A DNA stretch of 64,000 nt from Paralvinella palmiformis (GCA_025642065.1 JAODUP010000318.1:246001-310000); one strand, 5' to 3'. Shown: positions 1 to 11,732, counted from the first letter of the stretch. Numbers and translations: made by a program. Notes: generated by a model from the sequence alone, not told the origin.

Positions 1-342
1 CATTTTACTATTTAATAGCTGCATTTTATTTAAATTGAGTTTTTTACAAGTCGGTGTAAAAAAACTTTTTATATGACATTAAAACCGTTAATTAACGGTG
101 TTAATAACGTCTGTGTAAAAAAAACCTCCCAACCCTGACATATCATTATTTATATTTATATATAATAACGGAGAAAACAGTATACATTAATATAAATCAA
201 ATTGTACAAAAAGCAGCAATAATTATTATGTTGCTAACATCTTATCTAAAGATAGGCCTATATTTGCAATATCCATAAACAGAACATAATATTAACAGAG
301 CAAAAATATAACAATATACATGCAGATGTAAGATGAAAATTT

Positions 343-431
343 TGAATGTTGGCTAAATGTCCCCCCTGCAAATATTGGCTAAATGTCCGTTGGCTAAGTG
401 TCCGTTGGCTAAATGTCTGTTGTCTAAATGT
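343..431. repeat. 15-bp minisatellite, about 5 degenerate units
   Basis: Units of the form gttggctaaatgtcc recur with a 15-bp period and a few substitutions, after a first diverged unit that contains a C run. The period is a multiple of three, so one frame stays open across it, but I see no sign that it is a real gene. Confidence 0.8.
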
Positions 432-755
432 CCGGATACCCCACAGGCCACATCCATTAATCCGTCACAAGCCGAAGATAAAACTAACTATAACTCTAAA
501 TATACTGTTGCCGATAATTAATTCTCAGAATTGGGTAAATGTTTCTAGAATGAGTGGCGTTTATTTGACTAAATTGGAATAACTTTAAATAGCATTAATT
601 ACTTCGACAACTGACGCTCATTAACCAATCGAGACACGCTCACGCACACACACACACGAACACACATACAAACACACATACATGCACAGACACTCCCCCA
701 GTTCATATGGTGACTTTTTATTTGTCAAGTATGAAATAGTGCTACTATTTAGGAG
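432..755. other. AT-rich stretch without recognised gene
   Basis: A/T-rich sequence followed by a short imperfect CA-rich run near 640-690. I see no coding signal, splice-flanked exon or RNA gene. Confidence 0.5.
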
Positions 756-778
756 TTGCCCCCACTAAAAATGTCGTG

Positions 779-815
<37 letters not shown>

Positions 816-817
816 AT

Positions 818-864
<47 letters not shown>

Positions 865-897
865 TTATTATATATATATATATATGTATGTGTGTGT
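779..897. repeat. Compound microsatellite (TA)n-(GT)n-(AT)n
   Basis: A TA tract is followed by a long GT tract and then a second AT tract. Open frames here are artefacts of the dinucleotide repeats. Confidence 0.95.
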
Positions 898-1046
898 TAC
901 AAAGATATTTAAGGCGCTGGCACAACAATTATAACTCCAAACTGATTTTTTTATTTAAATATTTAATTGCATGTATAATTAATTACCCTGTGTGTGTGTG
1001 TGGGGGGGGTTCTTTCTCTGTGTGTGTGTGGGGGGGGGGTGATCAA

Positions 1047-1175
1047 ATCTCAGCATGGAAAGCGCCCATTCTTAAATTACACCCTGATGAAACAGACTAG
1101 AGACTAATTACACTTACAAATCGCGATTCTCTGTGCCGGTGCCTTTTCATTCGGGACACAACAAAAACAGACGTA
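1047..1175 (+). repeat. Dispersed repeat family D, diverged copy
   Basis: Begins tctcagcatggaaag and later contains ctgtgccggtgcc, both shared with the clearer copy at 1303-1425. Preceded by GT and G runs. Confidence 0.5.
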
Positions 1176-1280
1176 AGGACACGCGCGCACGTACACGGCA
1201 ATAAAAACCCCAGTAAAAGTTTACAATTGATATGAACCAGAAAACGCCAACACAGATGTGACCTATTCGTCGTTCTCCTC

Positions 1281-1306
1281 ACACACACACACACACACAC
1301 ACACAC
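1281..1306. repeat. (AC)n microsatellite
   Basis: Uninterrupted AC dinucleotides directly abutting a family D repeat. Confidence 0.95.
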
Positions 1307-1425
1307 GTCTCAGCATGGAAAGTCACCACCCCTGAATAATCGTCCAGAGTTTGAATTCACCGTTCTAGATGATTATCTGTGCCCGTGCCTTATTATACAA
1401 AGCTAAACCACACACACGTGCACGA
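1303..1425 (+). repeat. Dispersed repeat family D, clear copy
   Basis: Contains gtctcagcatggaaagtc, then tccagagtttgaattcac, then ctgtgcccgtgccttatt and an AC run. The same blocks appear in the same order, reverse-complemented, at 19375-19512. I do not recognise the family; it has no coding potential and is edged by dinucleotide repeats. Confidence 0.75.
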
Positions 1426-1915
1426 GATCAACAGGAACGTTGGAAAACAAACCCAGAAACGCAACAACCATCCACATTTAGCATCCGCGCCAGGCCCGCA
1501 TCTTTACGGCTATCAAAGCAAATACCCAACTGAGCGGATGAGGCGAACTAAACCCCCTTTTTCTACGCCAGATCTCAGACAAACAGGTTACGGGGGAGAG
1601 TTAAGGGGGGGGGGGAAGTTGTTTGGACGGGCTATCTATCTGTCTGCGAGAAATAATAAAACCTTGGCTGAGTGTTTTATCAGGTAAATATCGGGTCTGG
1701 CTGACTTCAGGTACACAATATGTGATGACGTCTTAGACAAACAGCAACGACTTACCTCACAGAGCCAATACATCAACCATGTCATGTGACGTTGCGGGGG
1801 GTGGATGATGCTTGTCGGATGTGGTATGGTAGCCTAGAGACGGTATGCTCCGATGGATGGGGGTCTGTCTATCTGTAACATCCAGTAAACAGTAATGGTA
1901 AACCACATACCGTGA

Positions 1916-1918
<3 letters not shown>

Positions 1919-1959
<41 letters not shown>

Positions 1960-1982
1960 ACACACACACACACACACACAAC
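1919..1982. repeat. Compound microsatellite (AT)n-(CA)n
   Basis: About 36 bp of AT followed by about 24 bp of CA, at the edge of a CpG-rich patch. Confidence 0.95.
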
Positions 1983-2029
1983 ATAAGTAGCACCAGCAAC
2001 TCGCCCCACCTTCCAGCAACAACGGTCCT

Positions 2030-2540
2030 CACAACATCTCGCCGGAAGTGACCTCCCAAGTTCGACGACGGCGTCCACTTCCGCCCGGTCACAATGCGGC
2101 CACGCCGGAAGAGCTGATGACGTAAGCGAGTCGGAGGACGCCCGGGCGACGACTAAAACGGCGGCCATCATTATGGCTCGGCGCCGGAAACACGTGACTC
2201 GTCCGGCAGACGATCGCCTACTCTCCGGGGACAAATATGGCGACCGTTCATTGACGGACAGACATCGTCCATGTTAATTGTACTAGACCCGTCGGTCGTG
2301 TCTGTGCCCCCCCCCCCCGATACATCTTTTATAGACAGACAGACGACGGACGGACGGCCGTGTTAGACTGTGTATTAGACTGTTCCGAGGATCTGTTGGA
2401 CAGACCAACATGGCCGACCAGTGGCGGAATTACGGGGAATTAGTGCTATCTGCGACGAAGTCGCGCACAATAGCGATGACGTCATAGGAACAGCGGCGTA
2501 CACGTGAGCAGGGCACGCACCGGGAGCTCGAAATGTGACA
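2030..2540. promoter_or_regulatory. CpG-rich promoter-like patch
   Basis: CG dinucleotides are far denser than in the flanking AT-rich DNA. Motifs visible by eye include an ETS/GABP-type gccggaagtgacc near 2041, a CRE/ATF half-site tgacgtaa near 2117, an E-box cacgtg near 2191, and YY1-like atggcgac and atggccgac sites near 2236 and 2410. Such combinations typify TATA-less animal promoters. Direction and target gene are not evident; an open frame on the minus strand through 1956-2234 could be part of a first exon but has no recognisable product. Confidence 0.45.
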
Positions 2541-2659
2541 GCATCGAAGGAAATATAATATTTATGGATCTGTGTATGTGTGTGTCTCTCTCTCTGTGCG
2601 TGTGTCTCTCTGTGTGTGTGTGTTGTCTAGTGTAAATGGCCGTCATACATCTTGTTGTT

Positions 2660-2965
2660 TATCACTAATGATCCAATCCAACTTCCACCCCAACCAACGT
2701 CTACCCGCTCAAATGTTCCACAGTTATCTCCCAATATCTACCTGATCAGCATCACCAGACCCCCCCTCTCTCCGACCATCACCGCGAACAATTAACAATC
2801 TACCCGTAATCTACTCTGACAAACTTATCCATGAATATTAACCCACATCACCCACCTAATCAGCACTAATCTACTGTTATCTACCCAGTTACGATCTACC
2901 CTCCTAACACACACCCCTTATCTGACATCTACTCATCTAGCCATCTACTTTGGGTTCCTAAAAGC
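2660..2965. repeat. Degenerate pyrimidine-rich repeat with recurring atctac motif
   Basis: The hexamer atctac(c/t) recurs irregularly across about 300 bp of C/T/A-rich sequence. It is too degenerate for a clear period, and no gene is visible. Confidence 0.5.
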
Positions 2966-3283
2966 ATAGCCTCTACTAATATTTATATTGATTAATAATA
3001 ATAATAAATATAATAATAATATGATCTAGCATAGTTTAATAGTCAGAAACAACTGACTAACGGTTCCTTTTCTCGTAAATTAATTTATATGTCAACAACC
3101 TCACACCTATCACTCACCCATCCACTCACTCAACCACCAGCCAGTCACAAATAAATCTAAAAATAAACAAAATTCAACCCCAAAAGGTCTTAAGGAAGGT
3201 TTTAATCTATAACCTTTTATAAGGTAAATAAACATTATGAACGGTTAATTGCTTAAAATACCCAAATTGTTTACACCAGACAT

Positions 3284-3392
3284 TAAACAACACTCACCAC
3301 AACTATAAGGGGGGGGGCATTAACAACACTCACCACAACAATAAGGGGGGGGGGCATTAACAACACTCACCACAACCATAAGGGGGGGGGCA
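3284..3392. repeat. Tandem repeat, three units of about 37 bp
   Basis: Three consecutive units contain aacaactcaccacaac-like sequence, then ataag, a run of 8-10 G and cat. The G run varies between units. Confidence 0.9.
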
Positions 3393-3409
3393 TCGTTTGT
3401 GAATCTTTA

Positions 3410-3411
3410 TA

Positions 3412-3449
<38 letters not shown>

Positions 3450-3450
3450 T
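3410..3450. repeat. (TA)n-(GA)n microsatellite
   Basis: A TA tract followed by a short GA tract. Confidence 0.9.
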
Positions 3451-4080
3451 CACATATATAACACATAATAACTGCTAAATTAGCCTTATAATTTATTTAT
3501 TGTTGACTATCGTGTGAGATTCAGCCATCATTTATTTACAAAATATTTCTGATACCTGAATGGTTCAGAGAGAACCTGATCTACGCAAGTGATAACACAT
3601 ATAATGAGTGGTCTCATGTGTATACCCACCCACTCGTTGACAAATTAATAATCATTTGATAAACCACATTTCACCATTTACCTATTGGACCACTCAACGC
3701 AGTTACACTCACCACCATTTGAGTTAGTGAGTTAGTGAGTGAGTTAGTAATTAAATGAATGAGTGAGTTAGTTATTTAGTCACGACATATGACAGAGAAA
3801 CGACTACCTGGGGAAGGAATTGGGTGAAACGGATCTGAACCCGAACTTCCGAGTCTTCCAGTGCAGTACCCTAACCACAACACTACACTGCACTACACCT
3901 ACACGTCACCGCACGAAAGCCCCCTACTCATCAATATAATAATTATCGGCATGTACTCATCAACCACCAATTCATCAACATCAACATTTTATATTAAGTG
4001 CTACTCACGTGTTTACCAGCTATCTCACATAGTAAACAACACTCCGTGTTTATAAACACGATAAACATCTCATACAACCG
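3451..4080. other. Non-coding stretch with SINE-like relic
   Basis: A (gagtta)n-type run near 3720-3775 precedes sequence near 3830-3880 that could be the remains of a minus-strand tRNA-derived head. I see no gene. Confidence 0.4.
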
Positions 4081-4203
4081 ATGTGTCGGGGGGAGGATGT
4101 AGTTTTTTGAGGCGAACTTTTTTCTTCAATGAAAAAACAACTGTGTGCTTAAACCAAATCTCTAGTAAACCTAGATCTGGAGTGCGCGACAAGCTCACGT
4201 TGT

Positions 4204-4245
4204 ACACACACACACACACACACCAAAACACACACACATACACAC
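4204..4245. repeat. (CA)n microsatellite
   Basis: CA repeat with small interruptions. Confidence 0.9.
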
Positions 4246-4933
4246 CTGGAAATCAATCACATCACGTACATCTCACTGACTCATAGCCCGATACCCGCGC
4301 GTCCAATCTATCAATCCATCCTCAACGTAGATACTCGAACTCAGCAAGAATGACCTCGATCGACTCCACGGAACAGCTGAATCTTAAACATATAGGAGAA
4401 GACGCCGTGAAGTATCGATCAGAACTTCCAAAAATCCGCCCACAACGTTTCTATGTCGTCTATTTCGTCGGGGGAAAAAATCCATTTATCTCGCAACACT
4501 CGAACACAAACATCCGTTATTAGGGCGAGCTGGTACACGAGCCCGAAACGCGAATACGGAACGGCAACGTGGAACAAAACCGCGTACCTGCTAGACGAAA
4601 ATACTCCAGGTAAACGTTCACGGGGGGGGGGGGAGGATTACGGTAACAAAGAATGACGAGAAACAAGCAACAGAGTGCTGTGTGTCCGTGTGTGTCCGTG
4701 TGTGTGTGTAACAATGAACGGGGTGGGCGTTTACTAGGAAACTGTCGCTATTTTAAAGTTATGATTCATAACAGTGAGAATTTGACATTAACAGGAGTCA
4801 TTTATACTACGTCTGAGAAATGAGAGTCGATCGATAGATATGGGTTATTATAATTAACAAGGTCACAATGACAGGTCAGGTAAACTATTGTGAGTATATG
4901 TGTGTGTGTGCGTGTACCAGTATATGCGTGTGC

Positions 4934-4935
<2 letters not shown>
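4246..4935. other. No gene recognised; G run and short GT repeats
   Basis: Mixed-composition sequence with a G11-12 run near 4622 and short GT stretches near 4680-4710 and 4898-4914. Short open frames on both strands overlap without splice-bounded exons. Confidence 0.4.
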
Positions 4936-4936
<1 letters not shown>

Positions 4937-4968
<32 letters not shown>

Positions 4969-5124
4969 ATTGATGTTTTACGGCCACTTTTGCGCACATG
5001 GTAAGCTAAATGGGCCGAGTGACCTCCAAAGGTCTTACCTTGATATGGCCACGCCGAGATTCGAATACGGGTTACCGCTAGACCACCGAGGTGCCCCTAT
5101 ATATATATATATATATATATATAT
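4937..5124. repeat. Two (AT)n tracts flanking a SINE copy
   Basis: AT repeats at 4937-4964 and 5098-5124 directly bound the minus-strand SINE between them. Confidence 0.9.
4965..5097 (-). mobile_element. SINE-A1 copy, internally deleted
   Basis: Reads on the minus strand as a tRNA-like head (gggcacctcggtggtctagcg), a B-box-like cgaatctcg, a middle that is largely missing, then the family 3' end (gccgtaaaacatcaatcatc). One of about 24 copies in the window. Confidence 0.85.
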
Positions 5125-6060
5125 GGGGGGACAGGTGTAACGTTAGCGATGCCATTGAATTCCAGTGAAGTTAAGACAGAATGAAGGCAATAAAATATTG
5201 AAAGCACCTCTCCCCACACATACGCCCGCTTGTGTATGTGTGTGCGCATATACCCCCATACACGCACTATTTTTGGTGTATGGTTAGTGAGTGATTACTT
5301 TGGGATACTTTGCTGAATGGCCGGCCGCCGCCTAAGAAAAATCACATGATCGCGCGCAATCCCATTATTGCTGAATGAAACATCCGACAAAGGCGAGATT
5401 CAATTCCACGAAGTTAACATCCGCCGACCGTGCCACTGCTAACTGCATCGCCTTATAAAATGGCGGTAGCGCAAACCACAAGTATGGCACTTGGCGTTTC
5501 TATAAAACCGTCAATTATTTAACACCCGGTATAAATATACCAGATTAAGTGGCCGCCTTAGATGTTTGTGCCACCTTCCGGTCGTCGGCTACACTAAAGT
5601 ATCGCCGCTAGATGTCTCCACACGCGCTAATGGCTCTCTGTCTATTATACCGGGTTATACAACGATATAAATTATATTACACGGTCACTTAGATTATGTT
5701 CTACTTCCAACCAGGAACCGATAAAAACAACACACACGCACACACACACATACACACACACACGTGTCAGAACACGCGTGAGCCAGCTAAAGGCATGTTC
5801 CAAAGAGAGCCTTTTGATATGTTTACCAATTATTATAACTGTAGATAAGATTAATTCCAGCTATTTAATATTTATCAGTTGATCAAATCTGTCGAGTTGT
5901 TAAACAATAACGAAATTATCATATGAGGATGTTTTAATTCCGGACCAATTGTCAACAATCGGGGGACATATATGGCATCTTCGTGAATCTTCGATAAGCT
6001 TCGTCATCTCTCGTATTTATGGTTGGACAGGTCGCTGACTTGATCAACATATGTGTGTGT
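5125..6060. other. Non-coding stretch, no gene recognised
   Basis: Contains CG-containing sequence near 5320-5660, a CTCF-like ctagatgtctccac at 5608-5621, and an imperfect CA repeat at 5728-5763. Multiple stops in all frames. Confidence 0.4.
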
Positions 6061-6103
6061 GTGTGTGTGCGTTGTGGAGTCCTACATCAATATAAACCTG
6101 GAA

Positions 6104-6292
6104 TGATGATGATGATTGATGTTTTACGGGCACTTTTGTGCACAAGGTAGATTAAATTGGTCGAGCGACCTCCCAAAATAATGAGACGAAGTCAAGGATA
6201 AAACAATCTTCATATATGCCCACCCCGAGATTCGAACACGGATGGTAGTGGTCTGTGGTCCAACACGCTACAGCTAGAACACGGAGGCGCCC
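6104..6292 (-). mobile_element. SINE-A1 copy, near full length
   Basis: About 189 bp with the tRNA-like head at the 6292 side, B-box-like tcgaatctcg, the conserved body, and a (atc)n tail at the 6104 side. Confidence 0.9.
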
Positions 6293-6696
6293 TCTGGAAT
6301 GGCAAAAGGCGACATTCCGCTCAGTTATGTGTGCCACGTCACCACTCTACGTGCCAACAACGAGCAAGCGTGCATATTCTGGTGTATAATTAATTAGCCA
6401 GACGACAGGCGTTTGCGGCAACGAAACAGCTAATTTCCGCATAACTTGCAAAATATCTGATTAATGGTGGCAATAAAAATATGTATTATTAGAATTGGCC
6501 CAAAACGGCATTAATGGCCAGAGAACTGTTTTAAAAACTGCACATTGAAGTGACACGTAAAAAAAGACTAATTAATTCCCATTTTTCAATAATACATTCT
6601 GTCTATAATCGCATTTCACCTTGTTACATTATATACACATTCACCTACCGCCCCCCCCCCCCGTCTTTCCCATCTCCCAACACACACACCTGACAG

Positions 6697-6872
6697 ATGG
6701 CGCCTCCAAAACTTAACTGGCAGCGTGGTTGGTCGTCACAGGTCTATACCACCTGGGTTCAAAACCCGGCAGAAGGGTGTTTCAGCCTTCACTTCGACTC
6801 ACTATCTTTAGAGATAGCTCGATCCATTTAGCCTGTCATGCGCACCAAAGTGCCTTAAAACAGCAACAACAC
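6697..6872 (+). mobile_element. SINE-A2 copy
   Basis: Head with gggttcaaaacccgg (B box) and the family body (gtttca...cacttcgactcactatc, then ccatttagcctg). It ends in a cagcaacaac-like tail instead of the (atc)n of A1. More diverged than A1 copies. Confidence 0.75.
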
Positions 6873-7446
6873 TTGAAGAGGTGTGTGTGAGGATGTGTCT
6901 GTGAATACCCAGGAACTCTCGCATACCTATATGTATAATTATACCAATAAAGCTTGATTGCAAGGGCCTCCCACAAACGCAGAGCCAAGGACAGTCACAA
7001 AATCAATATCGCACGAAATGTGAATGAGATGCCACTTTATAAGGGGGGGGGGGGCTCTGTAACTGAAATCACAGATGCTTTACTAGTTTCAGTTGTCACT
7101 AAAATACAATTTTAACTGTTTAATGAGGTTAACAATTTTGGAGATGGATGACAAATGACACCTGTCAGCAATCTGTACGTCTTACGTTCCCTATTCCGTA
7201 CATCAACCTTTGTACCTGTACTAAGGCGTTTACATTTATGTGATTGGCAGTAAAGAATGAAACATCCTTCACACGTCAGAGTTAGAGTCATGATCTATAG
7301 CGTTTTAATCAAGCCAAAGAGCTATCCTGAATGAAATGATGGGAGATGTCGCCTTCATCGAGCGATTAGTCATGAGCTCCAACGAGTGAAAGCAGAATAC
7401 ACTCGAAACAATGTTGATGAGAACGCTTTCAACGAGGACCCAAGCG
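6873..7446. other. No gene recognised
   Basis: Mixed sequence with a G11 run near 7042. No exon-like frame with splice sites was found. Confidence 0.4.
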
Positions 7447-7628
7447 CACCCCCTTCACCCAAATAGTAGTGCGAGTGGACACATATCTCTAACAACAGGG
7501 TTCAAATCCTGATCTGGATATGTTTGAAGGCTGTTTCATCCTTCACTCGGCCTCGTTATACATTTGGATGTCGCTTCACCCACTAACCTACCGCGCGTGC
7601 GTGAGGATAGCCGTAAAACATCAAAGAT
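7447..7628 (+). mobile_element. SINE-A2 copy, diverged
   Basis: B-box-like gggttcaaatcc, then gctgtttcatccttcact and a diverged cctaccgcgcgtgcg...agccgtaaaacatcaaag end. Confidence 0.7.
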
Positions 7629-7699
7629 TCCGATCTCTTAACCGAGTACCCCCCCCCCCCACCCGCACTCTCTCTCTCACACACACACAAACGAAAACT

Positions 7700-7807
7700 T
7701 GGATGTCTGCATAGTTTATATATGTACAGATTTATCGAGGTATAGGTCTCAAACGATGTTTAGATATTCATGTTCTGAGCCAGTGCCACTATTACTATAT
7801 ATGTATC

Positions 7808-7835
<28 letters not shown>
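7700..7835 (+). repeat. Dispersed repeat family D end plus (CA)n
   Basis: agatttatcgaggtatag, tgtttagatatt and ctgagccagtgcc precede a CA microsatellite. The same order occurs at 33755-33890. Confidence 0.65.
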
Positions 7836-7839
<4 letters not shown>

Positions 7840-8319
7840 CACATATCTTCGATCGGATACAACATTAACACTGACACAAATAAGGGAGAATTGTCTGTTT
7901 TCTCCGATACAAAACCTGCGACCTATTCGTCCTTGACAGATCTGAACGTAACATCGCTCAGAACAGTTATCAACAATAAACAGTTTATATATCAGTGTTA
8001 ATGACAGCAACACCTGTTGCCGACTTTTAATTATCCATTTGTGCATACATAATTACCTGGGTGTCAAATAATCCACGTCAGTCTCCCTTTACGGTTTAAG
8101 ACATTCCCAGAAAGGGGAGGGGGGGTGAGGTATTCCAACCTAAATGGCCTTTACGAGCTTATCACATTTCGTATCCGGACTTATTCGTCCATTTCGTAGA
8201 ATTTCGTCTTCACGGTGTTTTGTACTCAACTACCACGGGTTCATTGACCTGTAAATGATAGAGGTTGGAGATAAAATATAACTAGAATTTCACCGGTTCA
8301 AGCACCCACTAGTCGCTCT

Positions 8320-8378
8320 GCGTGTTTGTGTGTGTGTGTGTGTGCGCGCGCGCGTCTGTGTGTGTGCGTGTGTGTCGC
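8320..8378. repeat. (GT)n with internal (GC)n
   Basis: Purine-pyrimidine alternating tract in which GT gives way to a short GC run and back to GT. Confidence 0.9.
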
Positions 8379-8474
8379 CAGCGGCGTAAATCTCCAGAAA
8401 CAAGAGTCTTTAAAAAGAACCAGAGCCTTCTCAAATTACAAAAACAACTACATCCGCAGCAGAACCTAGGGTTT

Positions 8475-8477
<3 letters not shown>

Positions 8478-8513
<36 letters not shown>
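8478..8513. repeat. (AC)n microsatellite
   Basis: About 18 AC units. Confidence 0.95.
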
Positions 8514-8628
8514 ACCGCAATAAAAACCTATCCGGGTCCAACCGGAAGACGACCTCGATTCCGTGTAAGGAAAGTCACCTGACTAACACCAGACAACGGA
8601 CCGATTACAGGCATCCATTTCGAATTCA

Positions 8629-8829
8629 TTACAGATGCGTACGACTCGGGTAGTCGTCAGGGGGCAGGTCGGAATCGTACGTCGACAATACGTCCACGCT
8701 GTCACGAAAGGCCGAAATGTACTGAAACGAACGTAAAATCGACCCCCTGAACTCCGCCAGATATGCGATACAGCCGAGAAATGGTAGATAATGCTTCGGA
8801 AGGTGGGAGGGAGTTGGGAGACGAGAGAG
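8629..8829 (-). CDS. Unrecognised terminal coding exon (66 aa)
   Basis: The minus strand shows a good acceptor (polypyrimidine-like tccaattgcag) at 8830, then a 201-nt frame of exactly 67 codons ending in TAA. The predicted peptide starts LSRLPTPSHLPKHYLPF, has a hydrophobic stretch LPFLGCIAYLAEF, and ends DSDLPPDDYPSRTHL. Codon choice looks gene-like, with many G/C third positions and no low-complexity sequence, unlike surrounding spurious frames. I do not recognise the family. The acidic-proline C-terminus reads like a conserved tail, but that is impression only. Upstream exons should lie at higher coordinates and were not found; the CpG-rich patches at 14.4-17.5 kb are possible promoters. 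It could still be a chance open frame. Confidence 0.4.
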   Translation of the reverse strand, partial: LSRLPTPSHLPKHYLPFLGCIAYLAEFRGSILRSFQYISAFRDSVDVLSTYDSDLPPDDYPSRTHL

Positions 8830-9265
8830 CTGCAATTGGATGAAAGTAGTCATAAATGGTAGAGGTACTACGGTAACCAGAAGCAGCAGACCGGAACCAG
8901 GTGCTGCGTCACCGCACGCGTGTTTATTATTTATCTGGCGGCCGCATCCGAACGTTGCCAGCCGTCTGCTGGATTCGAACTCGATCCCGGGCGACTTACA
9001 GACCAAAGCGCGAAACTCTATTTTAAATTAGTTAGCAAAGCAAGTGGGGTTATTCGAGGGGTGTTGTTTTTGCACATGGATTGTGCGTGCGTGCATGCGT
9101 GTGTACGTGCGTGCGTGCGAGAGAAACAGGTTGGATGTTCAAATAGACGTTGCCAATGGCTGACAGATGGATAAACAGGTAAATAGACAGGCGATAAGTT
9201 GACGGACAGATAGATAACAAGATAGATAGATAACACCTTCAAGGGTCATCGCTGCGGGTATCTAC

Positions 9266-9270
9266 ATTTC

Positions 9271-9325
<55 letters not shown>

Positions 9326-9326
9326 G
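9266..9326. repeat. (CT)n-(TA)n microsatellite
   Basis: CT-rich tract passing directly into a TA tract. Confidence 0.95.
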
Positions 9327-9344
9327 ACCGGGGGGACACTTTTT

Positions 9345-9600
9345 AGGACATGGTAAGTCAGTCGCAAGAACAATATACATGTCATTTGCAGGCAAAACTT
9401 GACAATTCCTGCCTAGAAAGTAACCTACTAAATTACCATTTATAGGCAAATCTAGTCGTTTGTTATCTAGAGGCAAATGTAATCAACCATTACAGAACAT
9501 CGGACCGTTATCTCTAGGCAAATCAACGTAGCCTTAATCTGTAGCCACTCACTGGTTATCTATAAAGCAAGTCCGATCAGTTGTTGACATATCTTCGTGA
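9345..9600. repeat. Degenerate interspersed motif array (aggcaaat)
   Basis: ggcaaaa or aggcaaat with ttatctnnagg spacers recurs about five times at irregular 40-60-bp spacing. Very diverged, of uncertain nature. Confidence 0.4.
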
Positions 9601-9712
9601 TGAACGACTTGTAAGTTGTAAATGACGGATAATGTGACGTCATCATTATAGAAATCCCAAGAACACAACAAAAGAAACACATCCTACACCACGCATGTAT
9701 ATTATTACTTTA

Positions 9713-9779
9713 ACACACGCACACACACACACACAGACAGAGAGAGAGAGATATATATATATATATATACACACACACA
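9713..9779. repeat. Compound (CA)n-(GA)n-(TA)n-(CA)n microsatellite
   Basis: Four dinucleotide blocks in succession, abutting the SINE at 9781. Confidence 0.95.
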
Positions 9780-9780
9780 A

Positions 9781-10050
9781 GGGCACCTTCATGCCCTAAC
9801 TGGTAGTGCGGTTGGCCACATATCTATACCACCCGGGTTCAAACCTAGGCAGGGATATGTCATAAGGGTGTTTCATCTTTCACTTCGCCTGATTTTACCT
9901 TCGGATGTCACTCAGCCCATTTAGCCTACCGTGTGCACAAAAGTGGCCGTAAAACGTCAATCATTATCATCACTTAGCCTGATTACCATTGGATATCGCT
10001 CGACCCAGTTAGCCTACCTCGTGCACAAAATTAATCGTAAAACGGCAACA
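9781..10050 (+). mobile_element. SINE-A2 copy with duplicated 3' half
   Basis: A full A2-type unit (B box cgggttcaaacc, body, gtgcacaaaagtggccgtaa) is followed at about 9978 by a second, more diverged copy of the 3' half (cacttagcctgattacc ... gtgcacaaaattaatcgtaa) ending in cggcaaca. It may be a dimer or a nested insertion. Confidence 0.8.
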
Positions 10051-10344
10051 TTTTACCACACACACATACTGCTCACACTCTGCTTATCCCGATTATAACA
10101 TAAACACCAAGTTCTCGGCCATAACGGGAAGTGACGGAAATTGCCGACGTTTGCCGAGCACGCACGCCGTTAATTGGTTGGTTTATTCCCGATGGTGGAC
10201 GAAGATAAATCTCGTTAATTAATCTTCACAGAAAACATGCCAATCTCTACAGATACATGGTGGAGTATGGATTGTGTGTGTGTGTGTGTGCTTCGCTTTA
10301 ATTATTTCATGTATGGCTGCCCGTGGATCTGAGTTTTGGGGAGG

Positions 10345-10377
<33 letters not shown>

Positions 10378-11698
10378 GGGGAGGGGTTAGAGATGCCAGT
10401 TTCCGGAATGAGAATATTCTTAAACTATTCACGTGACGTGATTTAATGGTGGTTTGGGTTTAATACGTGGTGGCGTTAATGTTCTCTCGTCACGAGGGTG
10501 TATATCCAGGTTTAGGGATTACAGACGGCGTACAACACACACACACACACACACATATATATATTATTTATAAATAGTAGACTCCACAACACAAACAAAC
10601 ACACAGACATTCTATTAGTAGAATATGCTCGTGCTGATATACACATGTTTCTTTGCCTGTTTGTGCATCAACTAATGTACACACCAACAGGCGTACAGAC
10701 AATTCAAACAGACTGATCGTTCGGTTTGGCCTCGTTCCTAGTCTAACCTGGATCATACGGTTCAGTGGCTACGCCCACGGCCTTTCGAAGGTGAGTGAGT
10801 GAGTGCTTTGTTTAGACTTGTCACCACCGCTCACATCCAGAACGAAGTGGAGCCAGACGAGTTCGTAAAGAAATGACGACACGTCACATGTAACATCCCA
10901 CAGACATCGGCGACTACGGATTTCGAACCTCAATCCCGACGTAAGCTGTGCAGCGCTTTACTAACCGGAAATGGGCCAGGTACGCCGGCAGCGTATCTAA
11001 GAACAAGGACGGGGTATTTAAGTACAAAGGCAGTAAATATTAAAGTACAGGCACTCATTTTCACAAAGTACAGATCCAAATGTCCTTCGAAACGATGTAT
11101 CCAACAACCATAAGTACTTTGATACAAGTACATGCGCAAAGTACTTCTGATATTTTATTAATAATCATAAATTCATTATTCATGCTGGATTTGTACTTGA
11201 ACATTTATAAAATACATATCACACTGAAGTGATATTGTATTAAAGAACCGATTTTTATATAAGTATAAAGAGATTTCCTTATCATATAGATAACGGTCTG
11301 CATTCGAGCATGAGTGGGCGCTTCAGTGATTGCATTGTTCAGCTCCAGTGCTAGTCATGACTGGTCCGCCTCACTGACTTTAGTCATCGCCTTCTGAAAT
11401 GATACCATCGGGTCGAAAACTGAAGGATGAACAACCCACAGACGTAGGCAACACGTGGAAATCGGCATCGCACCGTGTTAGCAACTGTAATACATGAACA
11501 CCAGTCAAGAAATAGGTTAGCCAATGGCATTAATTTGTGGCTTATCCGGGACAAACATGGCACTTCAATCTGTGTGAGATGATGGCTAGATCTGTCTTTA
11601 AACAATCCACAAAAACTGAGATTAAACTGATAAAGTTTGTTTGCGATTACAGTTCCGATGTCGTCACTCGTCTCAATTCTAGGGTGGTATATTTATTA
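10051..11698. other. No gene recognised; GT/CA repeats and SINE-like relic
   Basis: Holds GT tracts at 10273-10290 and 10346-10375, a CA/TA tract at 10535-10565, and a (gagt)n run near 10793 followed by tRNA-head-like sequence on the minus strand to about 10960. The rest is AT-rich with scattered short frames. Confidence 0.45.
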
Positions 11699-11722
11699 GT
11701 GTGTGTGTGTGTGTGTGTGTGG
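11699..11722. repeat. (GT)n microsatellite
   Basis: About 11 GT units. Confidence 0.95.
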
Positions 11723-11732
11723 TAAATATAAA

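Noticed and set aside
756..1100. 114-codon plus-strand open frame
   Set aside because: The first half is (Y-I)n and (C-V)n from microsatellites and the rest is repeat family D and G runs.
8840..9174. Plus-strand frames opposite the 8629-8829 exon
   Set aside because: They overlap the exon's upstream intron, contain tandem cgtgcgtg repeats and have no splice support or recognisable domain.
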